Assembly (NCBI RefSeq): GCF_014237835.1
Contig: NZ_JACJVI010000002.1
Coordinates: 372,001 to 436,000, forward strand
Source of the DNA: Rhizobium sp. AQ_MP
Lineage (GTDB): Bacteria > Pseudomonadota > Alphaproteobacteria > Rhizobiales > Rhizobiaceae
Length of the DNA: 64,000 bases
Direction: 5' to 3'
Position numbers and translations under genes: made by a program. The notes beneath the pieces are model-generated. The model worked only from the letters and a program-made list of their open reading frames with translations. It was not told where the DNA came from and did no database searches. Below are positions 25,068-33,153 of this stretch, piece after piece (the first letter of the stretch is position 1; every line of letters starts with the position of its first letter).

Positions 25068-25463
25068 TCAGTCACGGGCCAGTGCCGAGCGGATATCTGT
25101 GCGCGTGAAGTCGTCTCCGACAAAGAGTAGCGGGCAGTCAAACTCCTCGGCCGTGGCGTAGGAAAAGCAGTCGCCGAAATTGAGGGCGGCGGAGTGGAAG
25201 CCTTTGCCGAAGCGTTGGTAGGCTGCAGCGGCGCGTTCTGCGCGTGCGGCTGTCAAAGGGATGATCTCGGTGTTTGATGCTGTCATGAGCATCTTCATTT
25301 CCGCGAGCCGCTGATTGCGTGCAGCGACTATATGGGCTTCTGTCACTGTGGCAGCAGACATCAGCAGGCGTTGTGATCCATCAGAGAGAATGGCCTCGCA
25401 CGCATCGACTGCCGTCTCCCGCTTGAGGACCGCCATCAGCGCCGAGGTGTCGACCACTATCAC
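25068..25463 (-). CDS. VapC-like PIN domain toxin (ribonuclease)
   Basis: 131 residues. PIN-domain acidic residues are present: MIVVDTSALMAVL (first Asp), TVTEAHIV (Glu), and LNFGDCFSYATA plus FVGDDF (last Asps). Acts as a metal-dependent ribonuclease when not held by its antitoxin. Its start overlaps the antitoxin stop by four bases. The target RNA is unknown; many VapC cut initiator tRNA. Confidence 0.9.
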   Translation of the reverse strand: MIVVDTSALMAVLKRETAVDACEAILSDGSQRLLMSAATVTEAHIVAARNQRLAEMKMLMTASNTEIIPLTAARAERAAAAYQRFGKGFHSAALNFGDCFSYATAEEFDCPLLFVGDDFTRTDIRSALARD

Positions 25464-25738
25464 TTGGGCAGGCCGTCATCGTCATACAAGAAGTCTTGGC
25501 TTCTAGCTGCCGTTTCGTCCGGGTAAGGGTCGGGCATCTGTGCGGCGCGTTCTCGTATCTCCTTGAAAATTTGCCGTCTTTCCTCAAGCGAGAGAGTTGG
25601 CCGTATCTCGACTGGCTCTGCCGGTCGCAAGGCGACGGCATCCTGCCCATCGCGGGTAATGATCACGGGCTCTCCGCGTTCGGCTCGCTCCACGAGTTCT
25701 TCGAACCTTTCGCCTGCTTGCTCCATGGAAACGCGCAT
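25460..25738 (-). CDS. VapB/Phd-type antitoxin
   Basis: 92 residues. The N terminus MRVSMEQAGERFEELVERAERGEPVIITRDGQDAVAL is the Phd/YefM DNA-binding fold; the C-terminal part (DPYPDETAARSQDFLYDD) would wrap the toxin. ATGA overlap with the PIN toxin gives coupled translation, and antitoxin-first order is standard. Probably autoregulates the pair. Confidence 0.88.
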   Translation of the reverse strand: MRVSMEQAGERFEELVERAERGEPVIITRDGQDAVALRPAEPVEIRPTLSLEERRQIFKEIRERAAQMPDPYPDETAARSQDFLYDDDGLPK

Positions 25739-25790
25739 GCTTTCTCCTCGCGATTTCTGTCGATCAATATGCGCCTTCTCTGAAGAGCCT

Positions 25791-26588
25791 TCAAGCTCTC
25801 GTCATTGTTGCAGCATCGAAGCTATGCACGTCTTCGATCAATTCGAGCAGGCCGTTGACGGCATGTTTGAGCAAGGCTTCACCCCTCTGCGCCGTTGCCG
25901 CCGCCGCATTGCCGGCGACGCCGTCAGGATTGAGATCCGACATCTTCCAGCCGAAAGCATGGGGGCCATAGGCGCGCAGGTGCCGGAAGCGCTGCGCGAA
26001 TTCAGACTGGCGGGAGGGGAAGGCCTTCGCCTTCGACATGTCGACCTTTTCCGGTGCCAGCGCCAGCATGACCGATGTCTCGATGTCGCCACCATGGATG
26101 TCGATCGCCTTTGCTTCCGGCGAGATCCAGCCGTCCGGTTGGCCGAAGCGCGTCCAGCTGGTGGCTACAACCAGCATGTCGAAACGGACACGCGCCTCCG
26201 TGGCGACAATGGTCAGCAGGGGAGAGTTGCCGCCGTGGGCATTGAGCAGCACGAGCTTGCGGATGCCTTGTCTCTGCAGGTCTCCGGCGATGCCGAGCCA
26301 GCGGGCAACTGCTTCGTCATGAGCCAGTGTCCGGGTACCCGGCACGTCCATATGCTCGATGGAGTAGCCGATGGACTCGACGGGCAGAATGGTGACCGGC
26401 AAATGCAACGGCAGCATGTTTGACAGGCGCCTTGCGATGCCGTCCGCGATGATCGTGTCGGTCTCGAAGGGCAGATGGGGGCCATGCTGTTCGTGGGCGC
26501 CGAGCGGCAGCACTGCGATCCAGTCCGCACGTTCTGCCGGGGCGAGTGTATGATCGTTATCCTTGAACCAAGGAGCGGGTTTCGCCAT
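25791..26588 (-). CDS. Creatininase family protein
   Basis: 265 residues from ATG 26588 (MAKPAPWFKDND). The open frame extends further upstream, but that part overlaps the divergent MarR gene and lacks family character. Metal ligands of the creatininase fold are visible: LGAHEQHGPHLPFETDT (Glu, His, Asp) and LNAHGGN (His), with GGDIETSVML (Glu). The family includes creatinine amidohydrolase and enzymes of cofactor synthesis; the substrate is not readable. Confidence 0.88.
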   Translation of the reverse strand: MAKPAPWFKDNDHTLAPAERADWIAVLPLGAHEQHGPHLPFETDTIIADGIARRLSNMLPLHLPVTILPVESIGYSIEHMDVPGTRTLAHDEAVARWLGIAGDLQRQGIRKLVLLNAHGGNSPLLTIVATEARVRFDMLVVATSWTRFGQPDGWISPEAKAIDIHGGDIETSVMLALAPEKVDMSKAKAFPSRQSEFAQRFRHLRAYGPHAFGWKMSDLNPDGVAGNAAAATAQRGEALLKHAVNGLLELIEDVHSFDAATMTRA

Positions 26589-26678
26589 CTGGTCTAACCT
26601 TCTGATCTTCGTTATGCATGGCAACCGTCGCAGCGGGATGAAGCGGCTGCCGCAGCGGATGTCGACCGGGGGAAAGTC

Positions 26679-27206
26679 ATGGCGAAAAAGGACAAGGCCG
26701 ACAAGGACCGCGGCGAAAAGAAGAAGGGCAAGAAGAAGGAGCCGCCGGCCTTCGGCGTGCTCAGCGCCACCGTCACCCAGGTCGCCCGTTCCCTTCGGAC
26801 CCGCCTTTCGCATGGGCTTTCCGAGAGTGGACTCTATCCGGGTCAGGATGGCGTCGTGCAGCTTCTGGCGCAGGAGGACGGGCAGACGCCAGGGGCCCTC
26901 GCGCACCAGCTTGGCGTCAAGGCGCCGACCATGACGCGCACGATCGGGCGCATGGAGGCTCAGGGCTTCGTCCAGCGCCGCACCGATGATCGCGACGGCC
27001 GGCTCACCAAGGTCTACCTCACCGATGAGGGGCGCGGCAGCGTCACCCGGATTGCCGAGGCCATGGTCGCCTGCGAGAGCCAGGCCGTGAAAGGGCTCTC
27101 GGCCAAAGAACTGAAAACCCTGGTCAAGTTGCTTGCCGTCATCGACGACAATCTCTCGGGCCAGACTTCCGGCCATGCCACCGAGCTCGCCGATGACGAC
27201 GATTGA
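26679..27206 (+). CDS. MarR family transcriptional regulator
   Basis: 175 residues. A Lys-rich, low-complexity N terminus (KKDKADKDRGEKKKGKKK) precedes the winged helix: GQTPGALAHQLGVKAPTMTRTIGRMEAQGFVQRRTDDRDGR. The wing RTDDRDGR is the MarR signature. The C terminus ends in a run of acidic residues. It is divergent from the creatininase gene, a likely target by position. Confidence 0.9.
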   Translation: MAKKDKADKDRGEKKKGKKKEPPAFGVLSATVTQVARSLRTRLSHGLSESGLYPGQDGVVQLLAQEDGQTPGALAHQLGVKAPTMTRTIGRMEAQGFVQRRTDDRDGRLTKVYLTDEGRGSVTRIAEAMVACESQAVKGLSAKELKTLVKLLAVIDDNLSGQTSGHATELADDDD

Positions 27207-27213
27207 AATCGCG

Positions 27214-27233
27214 AATTAAATTGTTTAATTAAA
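27214..27233. promoter_or_regulatory. AT-rich palindrome, candidate LacI-family operator
   Basis: AATTAAA (27214-27220) TTG TTTAATT (27224-27230), continuing into the perfect palindrome TTTAATTAAA (27224-27233). It lies 50 bases before the LacI-type regulator start and stands out against GC-rich surroundings. Confidence 0.5.
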
Positions 27234-27282
27234 TCTTTTAAGGGCGATCGAACGCCCACCGGCAGGCTGCGAGGGAGGAAAC

Positions 27283-28299
27283 GTGGCACAAAAGGTAAAG
27301 CTTTCGACCATTGCGGAAACGCTCGGTCTTTCCACCGCCACCATCTCGCTTGCCCTGCGCGATAGTCCGCTCGTTGCGGCCGATACCCGCGAAAAGATCA
27401 AGGAACAGGCGCGCGCCCTCGGTTACATCTACAATCGCCGCGCAGCCAGCTTGAGGACGTCGCGTTCCGGCATCATCGGGGTTGTGGTGCATGACATCAT
27501 GAACCCGTTCTACGGTGAAATCCTCAAAGCAATCGAGACCGAGCTCGACCGGAGCCGCCACACCTTCATCCTTTCCAACCACTACGACAGTGTCGACAAG
27601 CAGCGCATGTTCATTGAGACGTTGCTGCAGCTTGGCGGTGACGGTGTGATCATGTCCCCGGCGATCGGTACGCCGCCTGAGGATGTGATGCTGGCGGAAA
27701 ACAACAGCATGCCGGCGATCTTCGTGGCCCGTTCGATGGACGGGCTGGACGTGCCGATCTACCGCGGCGACGACACCTATGGAATCTCGCTCGCGACGAA
27801 CCATCTGATCGGCCTCGGGCACCGCTCGATTGCGATGATCGGCGGAACGGACCAGACCTCGACCGGCCGCGACCGCTACCAGGGCTATGTGAATGCCCTG
27901 CGCAAGGCCGGGATAGAGGTGGACCCGGGCCTTCGCATTCCGGGACCCCGCACGAAACAGGGTGGTTTCGAGGCTGCAGTGAATTTCCTGTCGCTGCCGC
28001 AGAAGCCGACCGCCGCCGTCTGCTGGAACGACCTTGTCGCCATCGGCCTGATGAACGGTATTGCACGCGCCGGGTTGATCCCCGGCCAGGACATTTCCGT
28101 TACCGGTTACGACGATCTCGAAGAAGCCTCGATCGCCACGCCGTCGCTGACGACGGTCTGGAATGGCCAGGCCGAAGTCGGTCGGCTTGCGGCGCGTGCC
28201 CTGCTCGACAAGCTTGCGGGCAGCCATGAGCCGGACGGCATTCACCTGATCAAGCCCGAGATGCGCATCCGTCAATCAACCGGCCCGAACCGTCGCTGA
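27283..28299 (+). CDS. LacI family transcriptional regulator
   Basis: 338 residues with a GTG start preceded by GGGAGGAA. N-terminal LacI helix-turn-helix STIAETLGLSTATISLALRDS and hinge region, then a sugar-binding-protein-like core (IIGVVVHDIMNPFYGEILKAIE, TGYDDLEEASIATPSLTTV). It precedes the 2-hydroxyacid dehydrogenase by 55 bases on the same strand and probably regulates it and itself. The effector is unknown. Confidence 0.93.
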   Translation: MAQKVKLSTIAETLGLSTATISLALRDSPLVAADTREKIKEQARALGYIYNRRAASLRTSRSGIIGVVVHDIMNPFYGEILKAIETELDRSRHTFILSNHYDSVDKQRMFIETLLQLGGDGVIMSPAIGTPPEDVMLAENNSMPAIFVARSMDGLDVPIYRGDDTYGISLATNHLIGLGHRSIAMIGGTDQTSTGRDRYQGYVNALRKAGIEVDPGLRIPGPRTKQGGFEAAVNFLSLPQKPTAAVCWNDLVAIGLMNGIARAGLIPGQDISVTGYDDLEEASIATPSLTTVWNGQAEVGRLAARALLDKLAGSHEPDGIHLIKPEMRIRQSTGPNRR

Positions 28300-28354
28300 A
28301 CCTCGGCCGGTTTTTGCCGCTCGCCCGCAATCCTCGCCAGGCAAGGAGACAGTC

Positions 28355-29317
28355 ATGTCCGGTCGTCCACTCGTATTGATTCCAGGGCGTATCCATCCGC
28401 GCGTTCGGGCGCGGCTCGCGGAGCGCTTCGACCTGCTGGAGGTTGCCGACGCTTCTGCAGCGGAGGCCAGCATGGAGCAGCTGAACCGGGTGAGGGGGGC
28501 TGCGGTCTCAGGGCGCTTCCCCGCGTCCCTGATCGAACGTTTGCCGAAGCTCGAGGTCATCGGCAGTTTTGGCGTCGGCTATGACGGGGTCGATGTCGGA
28601 GCGGCGGGGGCCGCAGGCGTGATCGTGACGAACACGCCGGATGTGCTAAACGACGAGGTCGCGGACACCACGATCGCTCTGCTCCTCAATACAATCAGGC
28701 GGTTTCATTTCGCCGAACGGCATCTGCGCGAAGGTCGCTGGGAGCGGGAGGGCGCCTTTGCGCTCTCACCCCTGTCGCTGAAGGGGCGCAAGGTCGGCAT
28801 TCACGGGCTCGGCCGCATCGGTATGGAAATCGCCGCGCGTCTCGTGCCGTTCAAGGTCGACATCGCCTACCATACGCGGCGGCCCCGCGCGGATGTCGAC
28901 TTTGACTATCATGACACGCTGACGGGGCTGGCGCGGGCGGTCGATATCCTGATCTCAATCGTTCCGTCGACGCCGGCGACCCATGGCTCGATCAATGCCG
29001 AGGTGCTTTCAGCACTTGGACCCAACGGCGTTCTCATCAATGTCGGCCGTGGCACGACGGTCGATGAACCGGCGCTTGTCGCTGCTCTGCGGAACGGCAC
29101 CATCGCCGGCGCCGGTCTCGATGTCTTCGCCGATGAGCCACGCGTTCCGCAGGCACTCATCGACCTGCCGAATGTCTCGTTGCTGCCGCACGTTGCCTCG
29201 GCTTCCGTGCCGACACGCGATGCCATGGCCGACCTGGTGGTCGACAACCTGATCCACTGGTTCGAGACCGGGCAGCCGCTGACGCCTGTCCCCGAGACAC
29301 CCTATCCGCGAAACTGA
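28355..29317 (+). CDS. 2-hydroxyacid dehydrogenase (glyoxylate/hydroxypyruvate reductase-like)
   Basis: 320 residues. D-isomer-specific 2-hydroxyacid dehydrogenase: NAD(P) fold VGIHGLGRIGMEIAARL near 147, substrate/catalytic segments GSFGVGYDGVD, INVGRGTTVDEPAL (Arg), GAGLDVFADEP (Glu) and LLPHVASAS (His). TRRPR after the second strand hints at NADP preference. Likely reduces a 2-keto acid such as glyoxylate or hydroxypyruvate; exact substrate is inferred only to class. Follows the LacI-type regulator. Confidence 0.9.
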   Translation: MSGRPLVLIPGRIHPRVRARLAERFDLLEVADASAAEASMEQLNRVRGAAVSGRFPASLIERLPKLEVIGSFGVGYDGVDVGAAGAAGVIVTNTPDVLNDEVADTTIALLLNTIRRFHFAERHLREGRWEREGAFALSPLSLKGRKVGIHGLGRIGMEIAARLVPFKVDIAYHTRRPRADVDFDYHDTLTGLARAVDILISIVPSTPATHGSINAEVLSALGPNGVLINVGRGTTVDEPALVAALRNGTIAGAGLDVFADEPRVPQALIDLPNVSLLPHVASASVPTRDAMADLVVDNLIHWFETGQPLTPVPETPYPRN

Positions 29318-29351
29318 TTCGACTGATCAGCCTTCGGCAAGTTTCGCGGTT

Positions 29352-29387
29352 CATCCTTTTCTGGATCGCTTTTCCAGCGGAAGGATG
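29352..29387 (+). promoter_or_regulatory. Hairpin covering the ribosome site of the next gene
   Basis: CATCCTT (29352-29358) pairs with AAGGATG (29381-29387) and CTGG (29361-29364) with CCAG (29374-29377). The 3' arm contains the Shine-Dalgarno GGAAGG (29379-29384) for ATG 29393. The fold would block translation until melted. Confidence 0.45.
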
Positions 29388-29392
29388 ATGCG

Positions 29393-29872
29393 ATGAAGGC
29401 TTCTCTCGTCATTGTGACCACCGCAATTGTGTGTGCGGGTGTGTCGGCTGCGGGGCTCACGCTCTGGGCCGTGCCCCAGGTGCCCGATCGTCCTGCAACC
29501 GATCCGATCGTGCTCGCGACCATTCCGTCTGCCCCTGGGGCACAAGCCAGGTTGTCGGCGGCCCTGCATGCCGGCACAGTTTCTCCTCCCGCCATCTTTT
29601 CTGTCTCCAATTTCAAACGCAAGACCGTCTGCCTGGTTGAGCGCGGAGCAGCGCTCACCAGCCGCAGCCGTGATTTTTTTGCCCCGCCGGATTGTGCGCA
29701 GGTTTGGCCTGGCCTGACACAGGCGACGACCTGGACCCAGAACGAGGACGGCAGCGTGACGATCAGTGACGCCTCGGGCACCGCGCTGCTGACCCTCACG
29801 CGAGGGCGCCACTTCTCCTATGAGGTGACGGATATACCCGACGCCGATCTCGCCTTGCTGATGCTGCCCTGA
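29393..29872 (+). CDS. Exported AprI/Inh-like protein
   Basis: 159 residues. Signal peptide or anchor MKASLVIVTTAIVCAGVSAAGL, then a compact domain with CLVER, PPDCAQVWPGL, TTWTQNEDGSVTISDASGTALLTL. Two cysteines 27 residues or so apart, and the W-DG-DASG pattern, resemble the AprI/Inh metalloprotease-inhibitor beta-barrel that occurs widely in Rhizobiales exported proteins. No protease gene is adjacent. Assignment is by pattern only; it could be another small periplasmic barrel. Confidence 0.55.
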   Translation: MKASLVIVTTAIVCAGVSAAGLTLWAVPQVPDRPATDPIVLATIPSAPGAQARLSAALHAGTVSPPAIFSVSNFKRKTVCLVERGAALTSRSRDFFAPPDCAQVWPGLTQATTWTQNEDGSVTISDASGTALLTLTRGRHFSYEVTDIPDADLALLMLP

Positions 29873-29991
29873 ACCCGGTTCTGCAGGTGTCTGGCAAGGT
29901 TTCTTCGCGTATAGGTTATGATTGCGCTAACAGAACGCGTCGATCAAAGAAGGCACGCGCAAGTGAAAGTTCTCATCCGAAAGAATAGAGC

Positions 29992-30013
29992 CCAAGCGCT
30001 TGAAACGCTTTGG
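29992..30013. promoter_or_regulatory. Inverted repeat upstream of TRAP binding-protein gene
   Basis: CCAAGCG (29992-29998) and CGCTTTGG (30006-30013) are near-perfect arms, and AAGCGCTT (29994-30001) is itself palindromic. It lies about 80 bases before the TRAP binding-protein start. Possible operator for an unlinked regulator. Confidence 0.35.
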
Positions 30014-30092
30014 ACAAAATGATTAGCTCGCCCATCGCTGCCGGGAGGGGCCGACGATGCCCGCCGGTGGGGCAACAACTGGGAGGTAGTTC

Positions 30093-31199
30093 ATGGATCG
30101 TCGTTCATTTATCAAGAAGGCCGGCGTGGCGGGAGCAGGTGTCGCTGCGTCCACGGTGCTTGCAGCACCGGCCATTGCGCAGAGCAATCCGAAAATCACC
30201 TGGCGCTGCTCTTCGGGCTTCCCGAAGGCCCTCGACACGATTTATGGCGCGGCGGAAGTGTTTGCAGCCGCCGTCAATGAAGCGACCGACGGCAACTTCC
30301 AGATCCAGGTCTTCGGCGCTGGCGAAATCGTCGGGGCGCTGGAAGGCGCTGATGCCGTGCGCGATGGTACCATCGAAATGGCGCACACGGCTTCCTACTA
30401 CTTCTTCGGCAAGGATCCGTCCTGGGCTTTCGGTACCGGCGTGCCCTTTGGTCTGAACCAGCGCATGACCAATGGCTGGCTCTACGAGGGCGGCGGTCTC
30501 GACCTGCTCAACGAGTTCTATGCAACCAACAACATGATCTGTTATCCGGCCGGCAATACCGGCGCCCAGATGGGCGGCTGGTTCCGCAAGGAAATCAACA
30601 CCGTTGCCGACCTCCAGGGCCTGAAGTTCCGTATCGGTGGCTTCGGCGGACGCATCATTTCTGAACTTGGCGTCGTTCCGCAGAACATTCCCGGTGGTGA
30701 CATCTACGCCGCGCTTGAGCGCGGCACAATCGACGGCGCCGAATTCGTCGGTCCTTACGACGATGCCAAGCTCGGCTTCAACAAGGTTGCGCCTTACTGC
30801 TACTACCCCGGTTGGTGGGAAGGCGGCGTAACGCTGATGAACATGATCAACCTCGACAAGTGGAACGAGCTGCCGAACAATTACAAGGGCATCGTGAAGA
30901 GTGCTTCGGCGCTCGCCAACGGCGTGATGATGGCGCGTTACGACAGCCTCAACCCGGCCGCCCTGAAGCAACTGGTTGCCGACGGCACGCAGTTGCGTCC
31001 GTACAGCCGCGAGATCCTCGAAGCATGCTTCGACGCGGCGACCAAGGTCTATGGCCAGATCAGCGCCGAGAACCCGCAGTTCAAGAAGCTGCATGACTCG
31101 TACATGGGCTATCGCGGCGATGGCTATCTCTGGTTCCAGCTGTCGGAATACAGCTTCGACACCTTCATGATGCTGCAGCAGCGCGGCGGCAAGCTCTAA
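30093..31199 (+). CDS. TRAP transporter substrate-binding protein (DctP/TakP type)
   Basis: 368 residues. Twin-arginine signal (DRRSFIKKAGVAGAGVAAS, cleavage near AIA). Family signs: WRCSSGFPKALDTIYGAAEVFA, GAGEIVGALEGADAVRDGTIEMAH, LKFRIGGFGGRIISELG (the TRAP arginine that binds carboxylate), GTIDGAEFVGPYDDAKLGF. Closest in look to the 2-oxoacid (TakP) and aromatic-acid TRAP subgroup. The strong ribosome site GGGAGG precedes ATG. Unusually, its permease genes are on the opposite strand, converging on it. Confidence 0.92.
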   Translation: MDRRSFIKKAGVAGAGVAASTVLAAPAIAQSNPKITWRCSSGFPKALDTIYGAAEVFAAAVNEATDGNFQIQVFGAGEIVGALEGADAVRDGTIEMAHTASYYFFGKDPSWAFGTGVPFGLNQRMTNGWLYEGGGLDLLNEFYATNNMICYPAGNTGAQMGGWFRKEINTVADLQGLKFRIGGFGGRIISELGVVPQNIPGGDIYAALERGTIDGAEFVGPYDDAKLGFNKVAPYCYYPGWWEGGVTLMNMINLDKWNELPNNYKGIVKSASALANGVMMARYDSLNPAALKQLVADGTQLRPYSREILEACFDAATKVYGQISAENPQFKKLHDSYMGYRGDGYLWFQLSEYSFDTFMMLQQRGGKL

Positions 31200-31226
31200 G
31201 CTTTTTCGCTATCGCCTGATCTTGAT

Positions 31227-31254
31227 GGGCCCCGGGGCGATCGTCCCGGGGCCC
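31227..31254 (+). terminator. Terminator after TRAP binding-protein gene
   Basis: GGGCCCCGGG (31227-31236), loop GCGATCGT, CCCGGGGCCC (31245-31254), then TCTTTATTTG. A perfect 10-bp stem. Confidence 0.85.
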
Positions 31255-31307
31255 TCTTTATTTGTGTCCAGGTGTTTTCGATCCGGCCGCGACGGCGGCT
31301 CAAAGAA

Positions 31308-31331
31308 AAACCCGGCGTTTCCGCCGGGTTT
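31308..31331 (-). terminator. Terminator for the leftward TRAP permease operon
   Basis: AAACCCGGCG (31308-31317), loop TTT C, then CGCCGGGTTT to 31331. The A-rich run before it (AAAGAAAAA, 31302-31310) gives a T tract on the minus strand. TTTATTCTT on the plus side makes it partly bidirectional. Confidence 0.8.
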
Positions 31332-31398
31332 ATTCTTGTGGTTCAGAGGCTCGGGCGAAGCGCGATGTATGGCCGGCCTCGCCCATGCCGGGACGTCC

Positions 31399-33153
31399 TC
31401 AAGGTGCCGGGGTGGCGGGCGGCGGTGTTGCGGGCGTGCCGAAATTCGGCATTGCCGGCATGCCGTCCGACGGTCCCGGAAGCCCGAACGAGGGTGCGCC
31501 GTCAAGGCTCATCCCTGGCAGGCTGAGGCCAGACCCACCGACATTGTTGATCTGCTGGTTGATGTCCGTCTGGTTCATCACGGGCGCTTCCGTCTTGTAA
31601 TGCGTGACGAGCCCCGGGAAGGCGATCAGCAATCCGAGCATGATCACGTTGAGCACGATGTAGGGGAATGTGCCCAGGTAGATGGACGCAGTCGTGATCG
31701 GCGGTATCATCCTGTCCGTCGGCTTGTCATACCAGGCTTTGATCGGAGCAACCGATCGCAGATAGAACAGCGCAAAGCCGAAGGGTGGTGTCAGGAAGCC
31801 GACCTGCAGGTTGAAGCCGATCAAGACGCCGAACCAGATCAGATCGATGCCCAGTTGCTCGGCCACCGGTACCAGAAGCGGTACGAGGACGAAGGCGATC
31901 TCGAAGAAATCGAGGAAGCAGCCGAGGATGAAGATGATGATCGTTACGACGATCAGGAAGCCGGTCTGGCCACCTGGCAGGGCGAGCATCAGGTCTTTGA
32001 CCCAGATATCGCCGGAGATGCCGTAGAAGGTCAGTGCGAAGACGCGGGCGCCGATCAGGATGAACATCACAAACGTTGCCAGTTTGGCGGTCGAGTCGAG
32101 CGCCTGCGACAGCGTCGTGTAGTTCAAACGCCCCTTGGCCGCCGCCAGCACCAAAGCGCCAGCTGCGCCCATGGCGCCGCCCTCCGTCGGGGTGGCGATA
32201 CCGAGGAAGATCGTGCCGAGGACGAGGAAGATGAGTGCCAGCGGCGGAATGAGAACGATGACCACCTGCTCCGCCATCTTCGACAGCAAGCCGAGTTTCA
32301 TCTGGCGGTTTGCCAGGGCAAACAGGTAGGGGACGACGGTCGCCAATACGGCGGACCACACCACCCGGGTCTCGTAGCGCAACTCGGTGAACACGAAGTA
32401 ATAGGCCAGGGTATAGAGCGCGACCGCCGCCAACATGATGATGTAGAGCGATTTTCCGCCACCGCCCAGCGGACGCGCCTCAGGCGGCAGGGCAGGTGCC
32501 CATTCCGGCTTAATCAGCGTTACGACAAAGATGTAGAGGCAGTACATGCCGATCAGCATCATGGCCGGCAGAATCGCGCCGACATACATGTCGCCCACGG
32601 AACGACCCAACTGGTCGGCCATGACGATCAGCACCAGCGACGGCGGAACGATCTGCGCGAGCGTACCTGACGCTGCAATCGTGCCGGCCGCCAAGCCGGG
32701 GTTATAGTTGTAGCGCATCATGATCGGCAGCGAGATCAGGCCCATGGCGATGACCGATGCCGCGACGACGCCTGTGGTTGCTGCCAGCAGCGCGCCGACG
32801 ATGACGACTGCGAATGCCAGGCCACCGCGAACCGTGCCGAAGAGCTGTCCAACCGTGTCGAGAAGGTCTTCGGCCATGCGTGACCGCTCGAGGATCAAGC
32901 CCATGAAGGTGAAGAAGGGAATGGCCAGAAGCGTGTCGTTGCGCATGACGTCGAAGACACGGTTCATGTTGGCCTGGGCCAGCGGCCAGGACAATCTGAT
33001 CTCGGGCGAGATATGGCTGAGTTCAACACCGAAAATGAAGAAGTAGATACCGCCGGCCGCCAGCGTGAAGGCAACCGGGTAGCCGATCAGCAGCATGCCC
33101 ATCACGATGATGAACATGATCGGTGCAAGATTGTGGGCGAAAAGATCAAGCAT
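31399..33153 (-). CDS. TRAP transporter large permease (DctM) with Pro/Gly-rich C-terminal tail
   Basis: 584 residues from ATG 33153, overlapping the small-subunit gene by eight bases. About 12-14 membrane helices of the DctM/SiaM type, including GALLAATTGVVAASVIAMGL and GIATPTEGGAMGAAGAL. This long form resembles TRAP systems for 2-oxoacids or haloaromatics. After the last helix (VLNVIMLGLLIAFPGL) about 60 soluble residues follow, the final 40 or so made of Gly, Pro, Ala and Ser repeats (PSFGLPGPSDGMPAMPNFG), which is not part of the family core. Confidence 0.92.
   Translation of the reverse strand: MLDLFAHNLAPIMFIIVMGMLLIGYPVAFTLAAGGIYFFIFGVELSHISPEIRLSWPLAQANMNRVFDVMRNDTLLAIPFFTFMGLILERSRMAEDLLDTVGQLFGTVRGGLAFAVVIVGALLAATTGVVAASVIAMGLISLPIMMRYNYNPGLAAGTIAASGTLAQIVPPSLVLIVMADQLGRSVGDMYVGAILPAMMLIGMYCLYIFVVTLIKPEWAPALPPEARPLGGGGKSLYIIMLAAVALYTLAYYFVFTELRYETRVVWSAVLATVVPYLFALANRQMKLGLLSKMAEQVVIVLIPPLALIFLVLGTIFLGIATPTEGGAMGAAGALVLAAAKGRLNYTTLSQALDSTAKLATFVMFILIGARVFALTFYGISGDIWVKDLMLALPGGQTGFLIVVTIIIFILGCFLDFFEIAFVLVPLLVPVAEQLGIDLIWFGVLIGFNLQVGFLTPPFGFALFYLRSVAPIKAWYDKPTDRMIPPITTASIYLGTFPYIVLNVIMLGLLIAFPGLVTHYKTEAPVMNQTDINQQINNVGGSGLSLPGMSLDGAPSFGLPGPSDGMPAMPNFGTPATPPPATPAP

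Noticed and set aside
25791..27176. 461-residue version of the creatininase protein
   Set aside because: The extra N-terminal part is the antisense of the MarR gene; the family fold begins at ATG 26588.
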